This document shows, piece by piece, positions 9,670 to 24,600 of a stretch of DNA of 64,000 nucleotides. The position numbers and the translations under genes are program-made. Every line of letters starts with the position of its first letter. Position 1 is the stretch's first letter. The notes under the pieces are model-generated. The model was given only the letters and a program-made list of their open reading frames with translations, made no database searches and was not told the DNA's origin. The stretch comes from Tiliqua scincoides (taxonomy: Eukaryota > Chordata > Lepidosauria > Squamata > Scincidae): the NCBI RefSeq assembly GCF_035046505.1, contig NC_089829.1, positions 26,489,109 to 26,553,108 on the forward strand. Direction: 5' to 3'.

Positions 9670-12600
9670 GTAAGAGGCAGGTCAGAGCACCACCCTAGGC
9701 AGGTCTACTCGGAAGTAAGTCCCATTGTAGTCAACGGGGCTTAATCCCAGGAAAGTGTGGGTAGAATGGTAGCCTAAGAGCCCAAGCCGAGGCATGTCTA
9801 CTCGGAAGTAAGTCCCATTATAGTCAATGGGGCTTACTCCCAGGAAAGTGTGGGTAGAGTTGTAACCTAAGAGCCCAATCCTATGCATGTCTACTCGGAA
9901 GTAAGTCCCATTATAGACAATGGGGCTTACTCCCAGCAATGTGGGGGTAGAATGGTAGCCTTAGTCACCTTAATACAGAAAAAGGAGGGGATAGGGTCAT
10001 GGGGGGGGGTCAGCATTAAATCTTTATCTCAGGATTATGCCACCCCTTGAGCTGGAGCCAGACTGGCTGGTTTCAATTAGGAAGCTGACTGAGAGCCCAA
10101 ACCTAGGCATGTCTACTCAGAAGTCAGTCCCATTATAGTCAGTGCGGCTAACTCCCAGGTAAGTGTGGCTAGGATTGCCACCTAAGCCTACTTAGAGCCC
10201 AATGCTGTCTACTTAGAAGTGAGTCCCATTAAAGTCAATGGCTCTTACTCCCAAGAAAGTGTGGATAGAACTGCAGCCTTAGTCACCTTAAAACAGGAAA
10301 GGGGTGGGGGTAGGATCTCTTGGTGGGGGTCAGCATTAAATCCCAGGATTACCCCACCCCTCCAGGGAGCCAGAGGCTGGCTGGTTTGAATTAGGAAACT
10401 GACTGAGAGCCCAATCTTATGCATGCCTAGTCAGAAACCAGTTCCATTATAGACAATGGGGCTTACTCCCAGGAAAGAATGGCTAGGATTGCAGCCTCAA
10501 TAGGCAAAGTGTCTGTGTTTGGACCTGCACATGCTTCAAACAATTGCTGGAGGCAGTCACACATTTGTGATTCATGTCCCAGAGGCAGCCATTAGGCTGC
10601 TTCCATGCAAAAGCCTGGAAGCTGGTCATCCCTTGACTTTGCTGTGGCCAATGGAATGGGTAGAAAATGGCCTAGTAAGTGGACATCCACACACCCTCAC
10701 TCACACACACCCCTCTCCATTCATGTGATTTTAAAAATGTCTTTCCTCCTCACTTCTCAAGGGTGACTTTTAAGTACGATGGATCCACAATTGTTCCCGG
10801 GCACCATGGAAGCGATTATGAGGAATTTACAAGACAGTGTACAGGTAAAGTCTTGACTTTGGTACTTTCTTCTGAATATGACGCCACTGATGTCAAGGGA
10901 TAAAAGAGGGAAGGGCTGAGGAAGGTCAGTGTGATCCAATAATAGGTTGCATCACCCTGAAATGGTCATCCAGTATGAACAAGGGGCTGTGTTTTCACTG
11001 TGTGTGTGTCTGCAGCAACCCAGTGGAATGATCTCATCCAGCTAATCCTTCTTTTGTCTTACCCCCTGGACTTAAGTTGGAAAGGGGATTTTTCCTGGAA
11101 GTGTTCCTTGCTGGCTGGCTGGCATCCTGCAGGAAGGATTCTTTATTCCACTGATGACATGTAAACCCTCTTCTACTAATGAGAATCTCTCTTAAAGGGA
11201 ATGGCAGGAGGTCAGTTCCTGCAATATAAAGGAAACTGAGTTTTTGTTTTGTTTTTTAAATCCATTTCAAAATAATTCCAATCACAACTTTCATCCCAAA
11301 CCAGCAATTTCATATAGATGGAGCAATGATGAATATACAGGACGCAATGTTTGTTTTGATAATGAGGTAGCTTTGTGTGTGCATTCCTTGTGCAGATACA
11401 CGGAGCTCTCGCTTTCACTGAAATGACCAGGGAAGCCCATTCATACAAGTCATTTGTGCGCACATGGAGCGGACAGTAAATGTCTAAACATGCACATTCT
11501 ACATCCATCTGATTTAAAATGCATTCACTTAATACCTTTCTGCTATCAAGCCTCCAGGGAATAATGAGATTCAAATGAAAAACAACAAACTCAAAGCAAT
11601 TCAACCACACAGTCCAACAAAAAAATAAAATAGTGGAAGCTATAATAATTTTTTTTATATAATTCCACTGAATACTTGGGAAAATTAGATGGTTTTGACG
11701 ATGTCTTAAAGATGGTTGCATCCACAGAATCTCCCCTATCCCTGATCTGTACCTACCTAACCTCTGAATACAGAGGGGCACCTGAAGATCATATAGGAGA
11801 AGGTGGTCCTTCTGAAACCATTGTAGGTGGCTGAAATGTTGGACCTGTGACACCCTGGGCAAGTCACTCAGAGTTGCTTCTTGTGTTGCTTTGTATCCAT
11901 GTCGGAACAAAAGGCTGGTGTCTTAAATTTCACATGCAGTGTATGTCAGGCATATGGCAATTCCACTCCCAACTGTTCTTGACCCACATCCAACAGTGAA
12001 TGTGCATTTTTTTAATGAGTGTGAAACTGGCAGGGATCTAACCACGTGAATGCAACATTAGATCTTAAGAACATTCCCAATACAATTTGCATCCACCATC
12101 AGTTTCCCCATCCATAAAATGGGAAGAAGAATTAACTTCTTGCTGTAAAGAGGGAGGCGACATTGTAGCATTTTCAGTTCAGGGGAGAGACCTTCTCTCT
12201 GGTCCAGCCGCACCCACCTGTCCACCATCAGGTGGCCACCATCACATGTCTTGAAGTTTACAGAGTGTTTTTGGTGTGTCTGTGTTAATATGCATGCAAG
12301 GGAGAGCTGAATCACAGCCGCCGGGATCTGGCTGGTGAAAGCTGATGGGGATTTGCAGGGTGGGGAACAAAAACCTTATCGTATCCTGATGAACATGGCA
12401 TCCCTGGGTGCTTGCTTTTGCACCCCAGAATACCTGCTCAAGCAAAGGACTACAACAGACAACCTGACTCTCCATTTCTCTCTCCTGATAAAAACATATC
12501 CAACTCCTTGGTGAAGGAGGTGGGGCACAATGTAACCTTGCCTAGCCCTGGAGTAAATCTTGAACACCTCTGAGCAATGTAGTTGGAGTGTGGACTATTT

Positions 12601-15600
12601 CCTTATGAACTTCCTCTGCTTATTTGTTTAAAAAAAAAAAAAAAAAGACAAGGTTTCCCCCTGAATTTTTCCATCTGGGTGACAGTAAATCTTGCCAAAG
12701 TGTGTTTTGTATACCAAAGCTGGGACCAAAGTGCTCCACAGGAAGGCAGAGAGAAGTGTGAGTCTTGATCAGTTGATGGATGACTTTGTATGGATTTGCA
12801 TACTCTCAGCAGCTGAGTCAGCATCCCTCCCCCAATAACTTGGGGCTTCCCCTTTTCCTATGGTGCATCAGTGACTGTGCTCTATCACATGAACAATGCC
12901 AGATCATGACCAATGGGGGGTGGGTGGGAGCAATTGCGGCTGTGGCTCATAAGAACAGCCCCACTGGATCAGGCCATAGGCCCATCAAGTCCAGCTTCCT
13001 GTATCTCACGGCGGCCCACCAAATGCCCCAGGGAGCACACCAGATAACAAGAGACCTCATCCTGGTGCCCTCCCTTGCATCTGGCATTCTGACATAACCC
13101 ATTTCTAAAATCAGGAGGTTGCGCATACACATCATGGCTTGTACCCCGTAATGGATTTTTCCTCCAGAAACTCGTCCAATCCCCTTTTAAAGGCGTCTAG
13201 GCTAGACGCCAGCACCACATCCTGTGGCAAGGAGTTCCACAGACCGACCACACGCTGAGTAAAGAAATATTTTCTTTTGTCTGTCCTAACCAGCCCAACA
13301 CTCAATTTTAGTGGATGTCCCCTGGTTCTGGTATTATGTGAGAGTGTAAAGAGCATCTCCCTATCCACTCTGTCCATCCCCTGCATAATTTTGTATGTCT
13401 CAATCATGTCCCCCCTCAGGCGTCTCTTTTCTAGGCTGAAGAGGCCCAAACGCTGTAGCCTTTCCTCATAAGGAAGGTGCCCCAGCCCCGTAATCATCTT
13501 AGTTGCTCTCTTTTGCACCTTTTCTATTTCCACTATGTCCTTTTTGAGATGTGGCGACCAGAACTGGACAAAATTCTCCAGGTGTGGCCTTACCATAGAT
13601 TTGTACAACGGCATTATAATACTAGCCGTTTTGTTCTCAGTACCCTTCCTAATGATCCCAAGCATAGAATTGGCCTTCTTCACTGCTGCCGCACATTGGT
13701 TCGACACTTTCATCGACCTGTCCACCACCACCCCAAGATCTCTCTCCTGATCTGTCACAGACAGCTCAGAACCCATCAGCCTATATCTAAAGTTTTGATT
13801 TTTTGCCCCAATTTGCATGACTTTACACTTACTGACATTGAAGCGCATCTGCCATTTTGCTGCCCATTCTGCCAGTTTGGAGAGATCCTTCTGGAGCTCC
13901 TCACAATCACTTCTGGTCTTCACCACTCGGAAAAGTTTGGTGTCGTCTGCAAACTTAGCCACTTCACTGCTCAACCCTGTCTCCAGGTCATTTATGAAGA
14001 GGTTGAAAAGCACCGGTCCCAGGACAGATCCTTGGGGCACACCGCTTTTCACCTCTCTCCATTGTGAAAATTGCCCATTGACACCCACTCTCTGCTTCCT
14101 GGCCTCCAACCAGTTCTCAATCCACAAGAGGACCTGTCCTCTAATTCCCTGACTGTGGAGTTTTTTCAGTAGCCTTTGGTGAGGGACTGTGTTAAACGCC
14201 TTCTGAAAGGCTCAGAGGTTCAAAGCACTTCCTTTGAGTGAAGAAATCACTGGTTCCCTCCCTGACATTTCCAGGTAAGGCACAACCCATGCCTGAAGTC
14301 CTGGAGTGCTGCCCACAATACTGATCTTCAATTGACTCAGTACAAAGCAGCTTTCTGTGTTCCTAAACAGCAGGTCCCTTGTCCAGGAGACTGTGTTTCA
14401 CTTTATGTTCACACACTGTGTATTCCTTCCGTACAGGGAAGGTTGTATTGGCTGACTTGTGAAGCAGTTCAGTGTCCTCTCTACTGTTGCTTCCAAGAAA
14501 GGAAATTCAGATTGGCCCTCATTATCCATGGGGGTCTGTTCCCGGACTCTCCGTGGATACAGAAACCTGCGGGATATTGAAACACTGCTGCTTCCAAGAA
14601 AGGAAGTACAGGTTGGCTCTCATTATCTGTTGGGAATTCATGGAGGATACTGAAATCTGCATATATTGAGATCTGTGGAGGGGCCCTCATAGGACTTCTG
14701 AACGTGAATAGAAGTGCCTTTTGGTCACATCTGGAGGTGTTCTGAAGCATGGGGAGACATGGCAGTTTGAAAAACTGGAAGTGCCTCTTGGAGATCTCCA
14801 GCAGGCCTTCTGAGGCACAAGGAAGTTGGGCATGACCTCCCCAAGTCTCAGAAGGCCTCTAAATGGCACTTCTGGTTTTATTTTTAAAAAAGCAGAAGTG
14901 CATCTCAGACGCCTCCGAGAGTCTTTCTGAGACACAGGGAGTCTGTGCCTGCCCTCCCTATGCCTCAGAACACTTTTCAGATGCAACCAGAAGGTACGTC
15001 TGGTCACATCAAGAAAGTAAGGTGAGGCCCTCTAGATGCAGGTCTAGGACCCATGTTGAGTCATAGCCACAAGCCCCGAATCTGCAGATAAGGAGGGTCT
15101 ACCTGTAGTAGCCATTCTCTTCATAGTAAAGTCACAGAGAGTGCATGGAGCATAAAATGTACCTTGCTCCGGTAACATTCAAAAGACCAGCAACAGCTGG
15201 ACTCTCTTTTGCCCCACTCCTGATCCCCTCCCCCAGATCTGGAGGAACGAACCTTGTGGGATGACTCAGTGCCATGGTAGCTGATGAGGCAGTTCAGTGG
15301 CAAGAATCCACACAACCATTGCAGAACAAGAGGAGAAGGGGAAATGTCATCCATACTAGGTGATGATAGAGATGAGGAGGGTTCAAGCAGCCCTGTGCAA
15401 GTATGTGATTGCTGATTGGCAGGTAGCTGCCTACATGGGCACAAGCTGCTAGCCCATCAGCAACTGTGTGTTTGCATAATGCCGGCCTCTGCCTCCTTTG
15501 CTACTGCCTGACCAGTGGCTGGTAGAGATGGGCAGAAAATCTCCTACCAGTCCGTCTCCTTGCCTAGTGTGAGAACTGGAGGTCATGCTTTGCAAGCAGA

Positions 15601-18600
15601 TGATCCCAGTTGAATCCCTGGCATATCCAGCTATAAGGAGCTTGGGTTGCAGGGCTGGAAAAGCCCCTACCTTGGACAAAAACACAGTGTATGGCTGAGG
15701 CTGCAGCAGGACTTGCTTCTGAATAGACATGTATGGGATTGTGCTCTGAGTCAACAATACTGCACTAGGTGGCCCTAGCTGCCTGACTCAGTATCCAGCA
15801 TTCTTGTATGATGAGGAGTAATCTTCCCCTTTGCTTTTTGACTCACACTGTGCCTGTGCCTCTCAGCTGTACAACATCTGGCTTTCCTGCTGCGTTGAAT
15901 TTTTTTTCTTTTGCAAAAGCCCTCTCTTCATGGAGGGAATGGCCGGAAGCCTTTGAAGTTGAGCTGCCACCCATCCTAAGCCCAGCAACTGCTGTCGTAG
16001 AGCACCCAGACAGCTTCTTTCTCCTTAACAAAGCACTTACTTTGGGATTTGGGTATCCCCTTGTTTGATTCGCAGGGGTGGCATCAGTCCATAGGTGGCA
16101 TTATGAAAAGACCTTCCAATATCTTGCACTGCCAAAATATTTGGCAATGGGAAGGTTGCATCCCGAGTCAGAAATAGCTATGATAACCTTCTATGTCTTT
16201 CTGTCGCTGTCTGAAAAAAAAAATCCTCAAACACTGTAGGGTGCTTATAATTGAGGTTGAAAATGAGGTCGCTAAGTGGAAATCAGTTTTATAAGGCAGA
16301 TGATTAAAATAAAAGGGTGGGGGTTTGCCATCACTCAGTGCATCCAGAGCAGAGCACAACTTTCTGGAGCACAGATCTCTTCTGACTTCATAGTACTATA
16401 AGCAGAAGTTTCTGGGCTTCTCTTTTGGTGGGAGATTGGTAGGGTTGCAACGTTTAGGCTGCCATCCTATGCACGCTTTTCTGAGAGTAAACCCCATTGA
16501 ACATAACCTTGCTTCTGAGTATACATGCACAGGGCTGTGCTGCTAATCAGTTTAAAAGACCTTCCAAATAGTTTTCAAAAGTGCAGTTGTTTAGAAGAGC
16601 TATTCTCCCCCCCCCCTTCTCCCATGCCTCTCTTTCCTCAGCCCCTTTAAAATTGGCACCTACCATCTCCTTTCTCATCCCCTATTTGGGCAGCAGGACA
16701 AGATGGAGGAATTAGACCAAGGTAGAGCAGCTCTCTTGCCCACCAGTAATGTTGGTAGTCCCCTCCCTGCCTCTTGGAAGAGCCAACTCAGCAAGGAAAA
16801 AGGCCATAGCCACATGTGGCCTGGATTGAGTCAGCATCTCTTGCTTTTCTCCTTTACGGTCTGTAGCAAAATCTTCTGGCACCAAGAGGAAGTGGGAAGA
16901 GCATTTAAGGGTTAACAGATAGTGCTTGTACTTTTAATCTTCCCCAAGTTCTCCAACTGCAGGGCTTTCTGTTTAATATTTACTTTAGAGGGTAAGTCTG
17001 TGCAAAAAGAAAGAAATCCGCTGAGAGATCCTTCTGGTAGTGATTGTGGTCGCGTTTCTCATTGACAGCCTGTTCCTGCCTGCAAATCATTCTCTACCTC
17101 CACCCCTCCCCCGCTCCCTGCTTTTGCAAAACGCACCTCCCTAGGCTGTCAGGCAGATGCCCTGCTACTTGTTCCTGAACTTCCTTGGGGCCATCTGGAG
17201 TGCTGTCTTGATTCTCTGTAAAAAGCAAAATCTCTTACTGCAAGTCCCTTTCTTAGGCTGGTGATTTCCATCAATATGCACAAATGAACAGGGACATGCA
17301 CACCCCCTGCTTAGATTCTTCAGTTTTTTTTCAACCCAAAATAACCACAGATTCTCCTTCTCCTGATTTGTTTGTTAATTATATTTTTAGTCTGTTCTTC
17401 ATCCCAGGGTGGAGCTCAGGGTGGCAGACAAGGATATCTTTAGGGTTGCCATCCCTCCAGAATTGGCCTGGAGTCTCTATGAAATGCAGTTTCCAGGTAA
17501 CTGTTAGAAGCCATCATGGAGACTTTAACAGCATATCCAGGAATTTCCAAGATTACATTATGTTTGAGAAAGGAAAAAAAATCTCCAGAAATAGTTCGTT
17601 TCAATGAGCAACCCTGGTGTTTTATCTTCACAGTAGCCCTGTGAGGTGGAGCAGGATGAGAGGAAGAGTGACTCATCCAAGTTTGCTCAGCAAGCTTCCT
17701 AGCTGGAGCTTTGTGCTTGAGTCCCCCTGAGCCAACCCTGCTGTCCTAAGCACTACAATATATTGCCAGCTGCCCAGAATGCCCAGTGTATCTTGTTCTC
17801 ATGTCTTCACTAGCAGCGTGAGCTGCAGAAATCAGCTTATGAAGCTTTTTGAGGCCAGGAGACAAGCAATATCGTTTGCTAGTGACTTCAGAGCAAGCTG
17901 CTGTTAAAGACACGGGAGCAGAGGGCTGTTTAAAAGTTGGCAAAACTATTGGCCTGGAAAACACTGTCCAACTGTATCTATGCAATGTAACTGCAGGAGT
18001 CCTTAATAGTAATCCCGCTACATTGCTACGGACTTTCAGTTGTGCGTGTATGTATACAAGCACAAGTGTTATCAACTGCGCAAGTAATATATGAAGCATT
18101 TGTCAGTACTCCAGTAAAATGCTACACTGGAGTATTTCAGCTTTATGGGGAAAATAATATCCTAGTCGATTACTGAAGTGCTAGCCACCTGGAGGCTAAA
18201 CCGCCCACCCAAGGAACCACTTGCTGATAAGGTGAAATGAACTTTGGACGCACAGCCTTAAGCTGGACATCTTTGTTGGTTTGAGTCACGAATCTGTTAT
18301 GTGCAAAGCAAAAGCAAAGGAGGAAAAGGGCCCTGTTTAAGTGCACCAAGACAGATAGCTGCTTTAGGGTGCACTCTCCAGCACACCCCCACTAAACACA
18401 ATGGGACTGGTTTCTGAGTAAACATGTGAGGGATTGAGCTGCAATGCATTGGTAGGTAAAGGACCTTTGTTGGCAAGTGGTTCCATTGTGGGGAAATCAC
18501 CACGATTAATTGAATTTGATTAGAAGTATGGCAGGGTCGGGCTGCGGTGTCCTTTAAGAGTTATTTATGCTGTATAAGAGTTGTGTATGCTGCTTTTCAC

Positions 18601-21600
18601 ACACCTGCTGCACTGAAATATGAGAAGCTTCACCTGTTCTTCTGCTGAAGTGGGTTAGCAGGTGTGCACTGTCTTTGGGTGAGACTGGCAGTTATGGCCT
18701 GTCAGTAGATGAGGGGAGAAAAGCTGCGTTTACAGAAATTCTCCCATCTACACAGCTGAGAAAGCAGCAAGGACTTGCTTCGGCACCATATCACATGACT
18801 ATGTGGTGCAGCGGTTAGCATGTCAGGCTCCAGCTGGGTTTGAATCTCGTCACAGACACATGAAATTGCCCCACGCCAAGTCCAACCATTGATCTATCCA
18901 GCCCAAGTCTGCCTACGCTGGCTAGCAGTGTCACTCCATTGGTTCAGCCCTTCACCTGCTACCTGAAATCCTTTTTTTGCTGGAGATACCAGGGCTTGAA
19001 CCTGGAATTGTCTGCATGTAAAACATGTGCTTGATCACTGAACTATCACCCTCCCTCATTATGGAAGCATGAGGCTCATTGGGTGACCTTGGGTCAATCA
19101 TACTTTCTCCAAAGCTACCTTGCAGGCTTATTGTGAAGGCAAAGTAGCATCCTGTACTCCTAGAGCAGGGGTGTCCAAAGTTTTTGGCAGGAGGGCCACA
19201 TAGTCTCTCAGACACTGTGTTGGGGGTGGGGGGGGGAAGAATTAATTTACATTTAAAAATTTGAATAAATTTACATAAATGAATATATTAAAGATGAACT
19301 TATATGAATGAATGATGGTCTTGAAATAGCTCAAGGCCTATAAAAGGCCTTGCACAAAGCAAGGCTGGCCTTTCCTTTGCTGCCTCTGCTGCATCACAGA
19401 CTTGTAACAGCAAGCAGTGGAGGGAGCCCTCATCCCACAGCTCACGTGAGACGTCAAACAGTCGTCTGACCAGTGTGGGCTCCAACAAATCTCCAACAAA
19501 TCTCCAGAGGGCCAGAGGCTCATTGGAGACTGGGGGCTCCCTGAGGGCTGCATTGAGTGGCCTTGAGGGCCGCAAGTGGCCCCAGGGCCGGGGTTTGGGC
19601 ACCCCTGTCCTAGAGGATGGGTAGGATTTTTTAAAAGCACAAAGGTAAAGAACCCTGGCCAGGGGTTGCCTTTTATATTCTCTCTGCTCATCTTAGCATT
19701 CTTTTGTTTGTTGTCTTGTTTTTGTTTCCTTCTGACTTCAGCAATATGTTCAGCTATCTGGCTGGGAAGGTGGCTTTTTTTTTTAAAAAAAAAAGCTTTT
19801 TTTCTGATGAGGGTAGAATTTCCTCTTTTTAAGGGAAGTTGCTTTTTTACGATAATACTTTCCTGCAAACTGTGCAGAAAAGGCTGCCAGCTTTTGGGTA
19901 GGCAGAATTAAAATGCTTTGTAGAAGGAAGGAAGGCGGGGGAAGAGGGTTCAATTAAGGCTCAAGTAGGAGCTGATCCGGAAGGTTAAGGTTACATGTAT
20001 GACTCCATTTACCAGACGCATGAAGTGTGTTTCTTGGTTGGGAGATTTCACACACGAGTATAGAGAAAAAGATATAGCCAGTTTTATAAACCAAATGGCC
20101 ACCAAATTCAAGAAGCACAGGTCATGCAGCTCCCCAAAGGATGAATAAAAGAGAGGAGTTCTTCTCTCACACACACAATACTACAAACCTGCATTATTGC
20201 TGGATTTGTCAGTTTCAGGAGATGTAGAAAAAAACTGTTATGAACTCAAGCTATTTGTTAACTCATGGCATTTTCTGCCACAGGATGTGGTGACTGATGG
20301 CCACCAGGGTAAGAGGAAATGTCTGTCAATGGCTAGGAGAGCCATGATGCCTTAACACAACCTCTGGGTCCAGAACCAGAATGACTCAGACCAATTACAG
20401 TAGGGAGGGGAGAACACAATTGTGGGAGGGGGCTATTGCCTTCATATCCTGCTTTTGAGCTTCCCAGAGGCCTCTGCTTGGGTATAACTGCAACTCAAAG
20501 ACGTTTAGCGTTTCGTGCTCTTTGGATAGGTAGTTGAGCACAGCACCCATATTTCAACAGACCATTCCCAAATCTTCCTGGAAGGCCAGATTCCCCAAGA
20601 CAGAAGAATAATTTACCAGGACAGGTAATGGAAAACAAGGACTCTCCTGACTTAAAAAGGAGAATAGGTATGAATAGCAGCCCACCAGATCAATCCCAGT
20701 CCAGGCACTATGGATTGTGACATTCAGAGACATGGATTGTGACATTTCCTTTTCATTTCTCCAGCACTGGGCAGTAAAACCAGGAAGTTGATTGTGTATT
20801 CATCGAATCTCTGAAAACAGCCAGAGCTAAAGTTGTGGTGCTTTGTCAGCATTTGCATTTGTGGCTGCGGTCAAATTCTTTGTCGCTCCAGATTTTATTC
20901 TTTCTGCATTGTGACTTTCCTTGTCCCCCTTTTCTTGTCCCCCCAGATGACATCCGGTTGTTTGGCTTTGTGCGATTTACCACCGGGGATGCCATGAGCA
21001 AGCGAGTCAAGTTTGCCTTGATCACATGGATTGGTGAGAGTGTCAGCGGCCTGCAGAGAGCCAAAACGGGGACTGACAAGACTCTGGTAAAAGAAGTCGT
21101 ACAGGCAAGTCATTGGGCCAGTTCTCTTCAGGAGATGCTTGGAGATTTGGGGAGGGTGCAGGATCATGATGGCTGGCTCCACCCCACCTCTGCAGCGCAG
21201 ATGGTCCTGTCCCAACAGGGCTAGCATAAGAACTTCTGGCACATGAAGCAGGGGGCCAAATGCCTCTGCCCCTCTCTAGGGCTTGCATTTGGAGCTATGT
21301 GACCTGATGTGGCACTGGTTTTTGCAGGACCTCCCTCTCCTGCAACTCCCCCACTCACCCCAGTGAGTGGCAGGTGCACCTAGATAGCCCTTGTCATGAA
21401 GTGCAGCACCGCCTAGCAGTAGGTAGCGGTGACATGATGACGTCATTGACAACTGCTTCTGGGAGGCCTATTTTGGGCCACATGAAAACGGGTAAGTGGG
21501 CAGGCAGGCAGGCAGGCCCATAAGTGCAGATACCCCACTGCCCATGCCAGCCTGCTGATGAGCAAGGTCCCAGCTGCAGTAGCAGATGATCCTCTTGATG

Positions 21601-24600
21601 CCCAGCATGGGGGGCCCTCAAGCATGAAACCCAAATCGGCAGAATCAGGGAAAATGACTTGCCCCTCTCCCACACAAATTGTGAAAAGTTACTGCCCCTG
21701 ATCTGTCACCTCTTCCCATGCTCCACAAATTTTGAAAAGGAAGGGGAGAAAAAAAAAAGTGGGAAAGAAAGTGTAGAGAAGAGGAAAGTGGGGGGCTAGA
21801 GTGCCACTCTCCTTCCCTTCACACCATCTTTCTCTTCTGCTCTGCTTCCCCCTTTCTTTAAAAATCCAAGGACTACAAAAGAGGAGGAGGGGGAGAATTG
21901 GTGGCAACAGGCATGGAGGTGGGTGGCTGCTGATGGGATTGGTGCCCACTAATCCACCAGCGCTCCAAGTGAGGAGAGGAGAGTATTGGCTCTTGCACAC
22001 CTCTGTCCTCTCCCCTCCACATTTCCTCTTCTTTTTTTCAGTCCAGGAAATGGGAGGAGGGTCTAGAACATCACTAGCTAAGGGAGGCAACATTTGACAT
22101 GCCATCTCAGGCACCAGCAGGTCTTGGACTGACCTTTGCCTGTGCCCCAATGTCTGTGTGTTAAGCTGAAGGTGAAAATACATTGTATGTGTGTGTGCAC
22201 AGCTGTAGGTGTGTAGAGCTTTTATGTGCAATGGAGCACTGTGAACCTTCTCCACTTTGTCCCAAGCAAGGAGCAAAACTAGGTGTATTGAGTCCCTTGT
22301 GGGCCACTGAACATGGCTGGTGAGATGGCTTTGGCCTGGTGAGTCATAAGTCAAACCTGACATCCTGGGATATCCTGCAATGACCACCAGTCCCACTGAA
22401 AGATATAGCAATACAATGGGACTGCATTGCCCTTCTGTTTGCTGTGGATCTTGTCCTTATTCTGTGTAAATCAGGGAGTGTCCTGTGCCTCCCTGTGACT
22501 TTCCTTTCTTGATCTAAACACCCGAGATTATCTCGCTGTGCGCAGACAATGGGCTCCAAGGACTGGGCTTCTAATCTCAATTAATGACTGAGCAGCTTTT
22601 AATGGTTAACTAGGTACAAATAGCCTCCTGTTTGGCACTGGGTGGAACGGGAAGCAGTGCTGTGTGTCTGTCCTTTCCAACTGGAGTTTGTCCCCCAGCA
22701 GAGGCTGTTGCTAACTTTGCACTGCAGGAATACTTGAAGTACTGGCATGGAAAACATGAAAATGCTTTTACAGTGCAATCCTAATCTCTCCCAGCACCGG
22801 CACAGCGAGTGCTGCACTGGCCTAGGGTGTCACAAACATGCCGTAAAGCACATTTGCAACACCCAGAGAGTAAGCTGTGCCAGCAGGAATGCCTGTACCA
22901 TCCAAGTATAATGGGGCAGGGGGGAGGAAGAGAAGGGGGGAGGATCAAGCCCAGGAGGGGGGAGGGATCAGCAGTGCTGGTGTGCACCGAATCCTATCCC
23001 CCCTTCTGGACCTGAAAGCCTGACATGGCACTACTTAGACTTGGGCCAGCAAATTTGCTGAGTAGGCTCATTTCACAGGCTGGGACTTTACCCAGGGTAA
23101 GAGAATGAATGTCCTTACCTCAAGCAGACCTCCAACCTGCTTCTAGCCAGTTTAGGAAACAGCATGGGCCCCACAGCCCCACTACACTGGTACAAGTTAG
23201 GATTGGGCTGCCCATTATATTTTAAATATGTACACTGTTTTTTGACACTCAAGGGAGAATCTAGAAGATGAACCATCAGTTAAAAGGTTCAACTAATTTA
23301 GCATCCTGTATTCAGCAGTGGTTGACCAAAAGCATCTGAAAAGCCCATAAGCAGGACATGAGGACAAGGTCAGGATAAGGCTTCCCAGGGCCTTAGACAG
23401 CCTACGAAAGACTGCCCCCCTTACTGCCACTGTCTGATCTCTTGGACTGGAAACAGAGGCAGGAGATGAAGCAGAAAGCCTTCCTCTTCCCTTCCAATCC
23501 AGGAAGCGGAAGGAGGGGCAGTAGAAGCAGGTGGACAGATGGTGGTGGGAGACCCTTGCCTATCTGCTACCTGAGGCCAGTGCCTCAGTCACTCATGGGG
23601 GGCCTGGCAATAGCCACGCCCCGGTTGTTTGCCAGTGTAGTGGCTGCTATAAAGCATGTTTGCAATGACTAGCAAGTAAGCAGTACCAGCAGGAAGGCCT
23701 GCACCATCTTGCCAGCACTGAATCAGGACTGACAGCTGCCAGAGCAGGAAAGAGCTATTCTATCTATGCAGCGTGGGGGGGGGGAGAACAGTGCAAGGGC
23801 GAGGGGAGTGGGTGGTTCATGCCCAGGAGGGGAGAGGGCATGGCAGAAGAGGCCTCCACTGTATCCTAACCCCTCTCCTGGGCCTGAAAGCCCTACATGG
23901 GGCTTCTTGGACTTGCGCCAGCAATTTAGCACCAATGCTGAATAGGACTGGGCTGTCTGTTCTCTCAAAGCCAACTAAGGGCCCAACCCTATACAGTTTT
24001 CCAGTGCTTTTGTAGTTGTGCCAGTGGAGTGTGCGCTGTATCCTGTGGCGGAGGGATAGTCACTGGGACCTTCTCAAGGTATGGGAGCATGTGTTCCCTT
24101 ACCATGAGTTTGCATTGTGGCTACACCAGAGTTGGAAAGTTGGATAGGACTGGGCCCTGAGCCAGTAGCCATCACCACATCTGATACCAGGAAATGCCAT
24201 AAATTAATGATACAGAACAGCTGGTCTTGGGGGTGTGCCGTACTGAAGAGGTCTGCAGAGGAAGTTGATACCCATATGGAACTTTCAGGTAGTATGTGCT
24301 GCTGAAGACCAGAAGGGCTGTGGCCTTCATGGCTGACTTATGGGCCTCCTGGAGAAGTGTGGTTGTCTGCTGTGGGCAGCAGCATACTGGGTGAATCCAC
24401 TGTGGTTTGATCCAGTAGGCAGTTTTGGTGAGCTGGAGCTGTTCTTCATAGCCGTTCTTCTGTTGAAACCGACAAAGTTGCAGAAGTTGGAGTTAATCGA
24501 AATGAAAAACAGCATTTACATTTCAGAACCAAATTGGTTCTGAATAGAGCATGGCGATCCTGTTACCTCTTCCCTGGGAACACCCAGGAAATATTCAGGG

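Noticed and set aside
9682-9939. Minus-strand open frame encoding a repeated peptide with three YNGTYFRVD-like units
   Set aside because: It is only the translation of the tandem palindromic DNA repeat in COTL1 intron 1, whose period is close to a multiple of three. There is no start context, splice sites or family match.
11212-11910. 232-codon minus-strand open frame in COTL1 intron 2
   Set aside because: No family resemblance and no codon-level signal. It looks like a chance open frame.
18803-18880. Functional tRNA gene
   Set aside because: A- and B-box-like motifs are present, but a cloverleaf acceptor stem is not, and the body continues as a SINE.
21689-22411. 240-codon minus-strand open frame
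   Set aside because: It crosses a dispersed repeat and simple pyrimidine runs. No domain is recognisable and it lies inside COTL1 intron 3.
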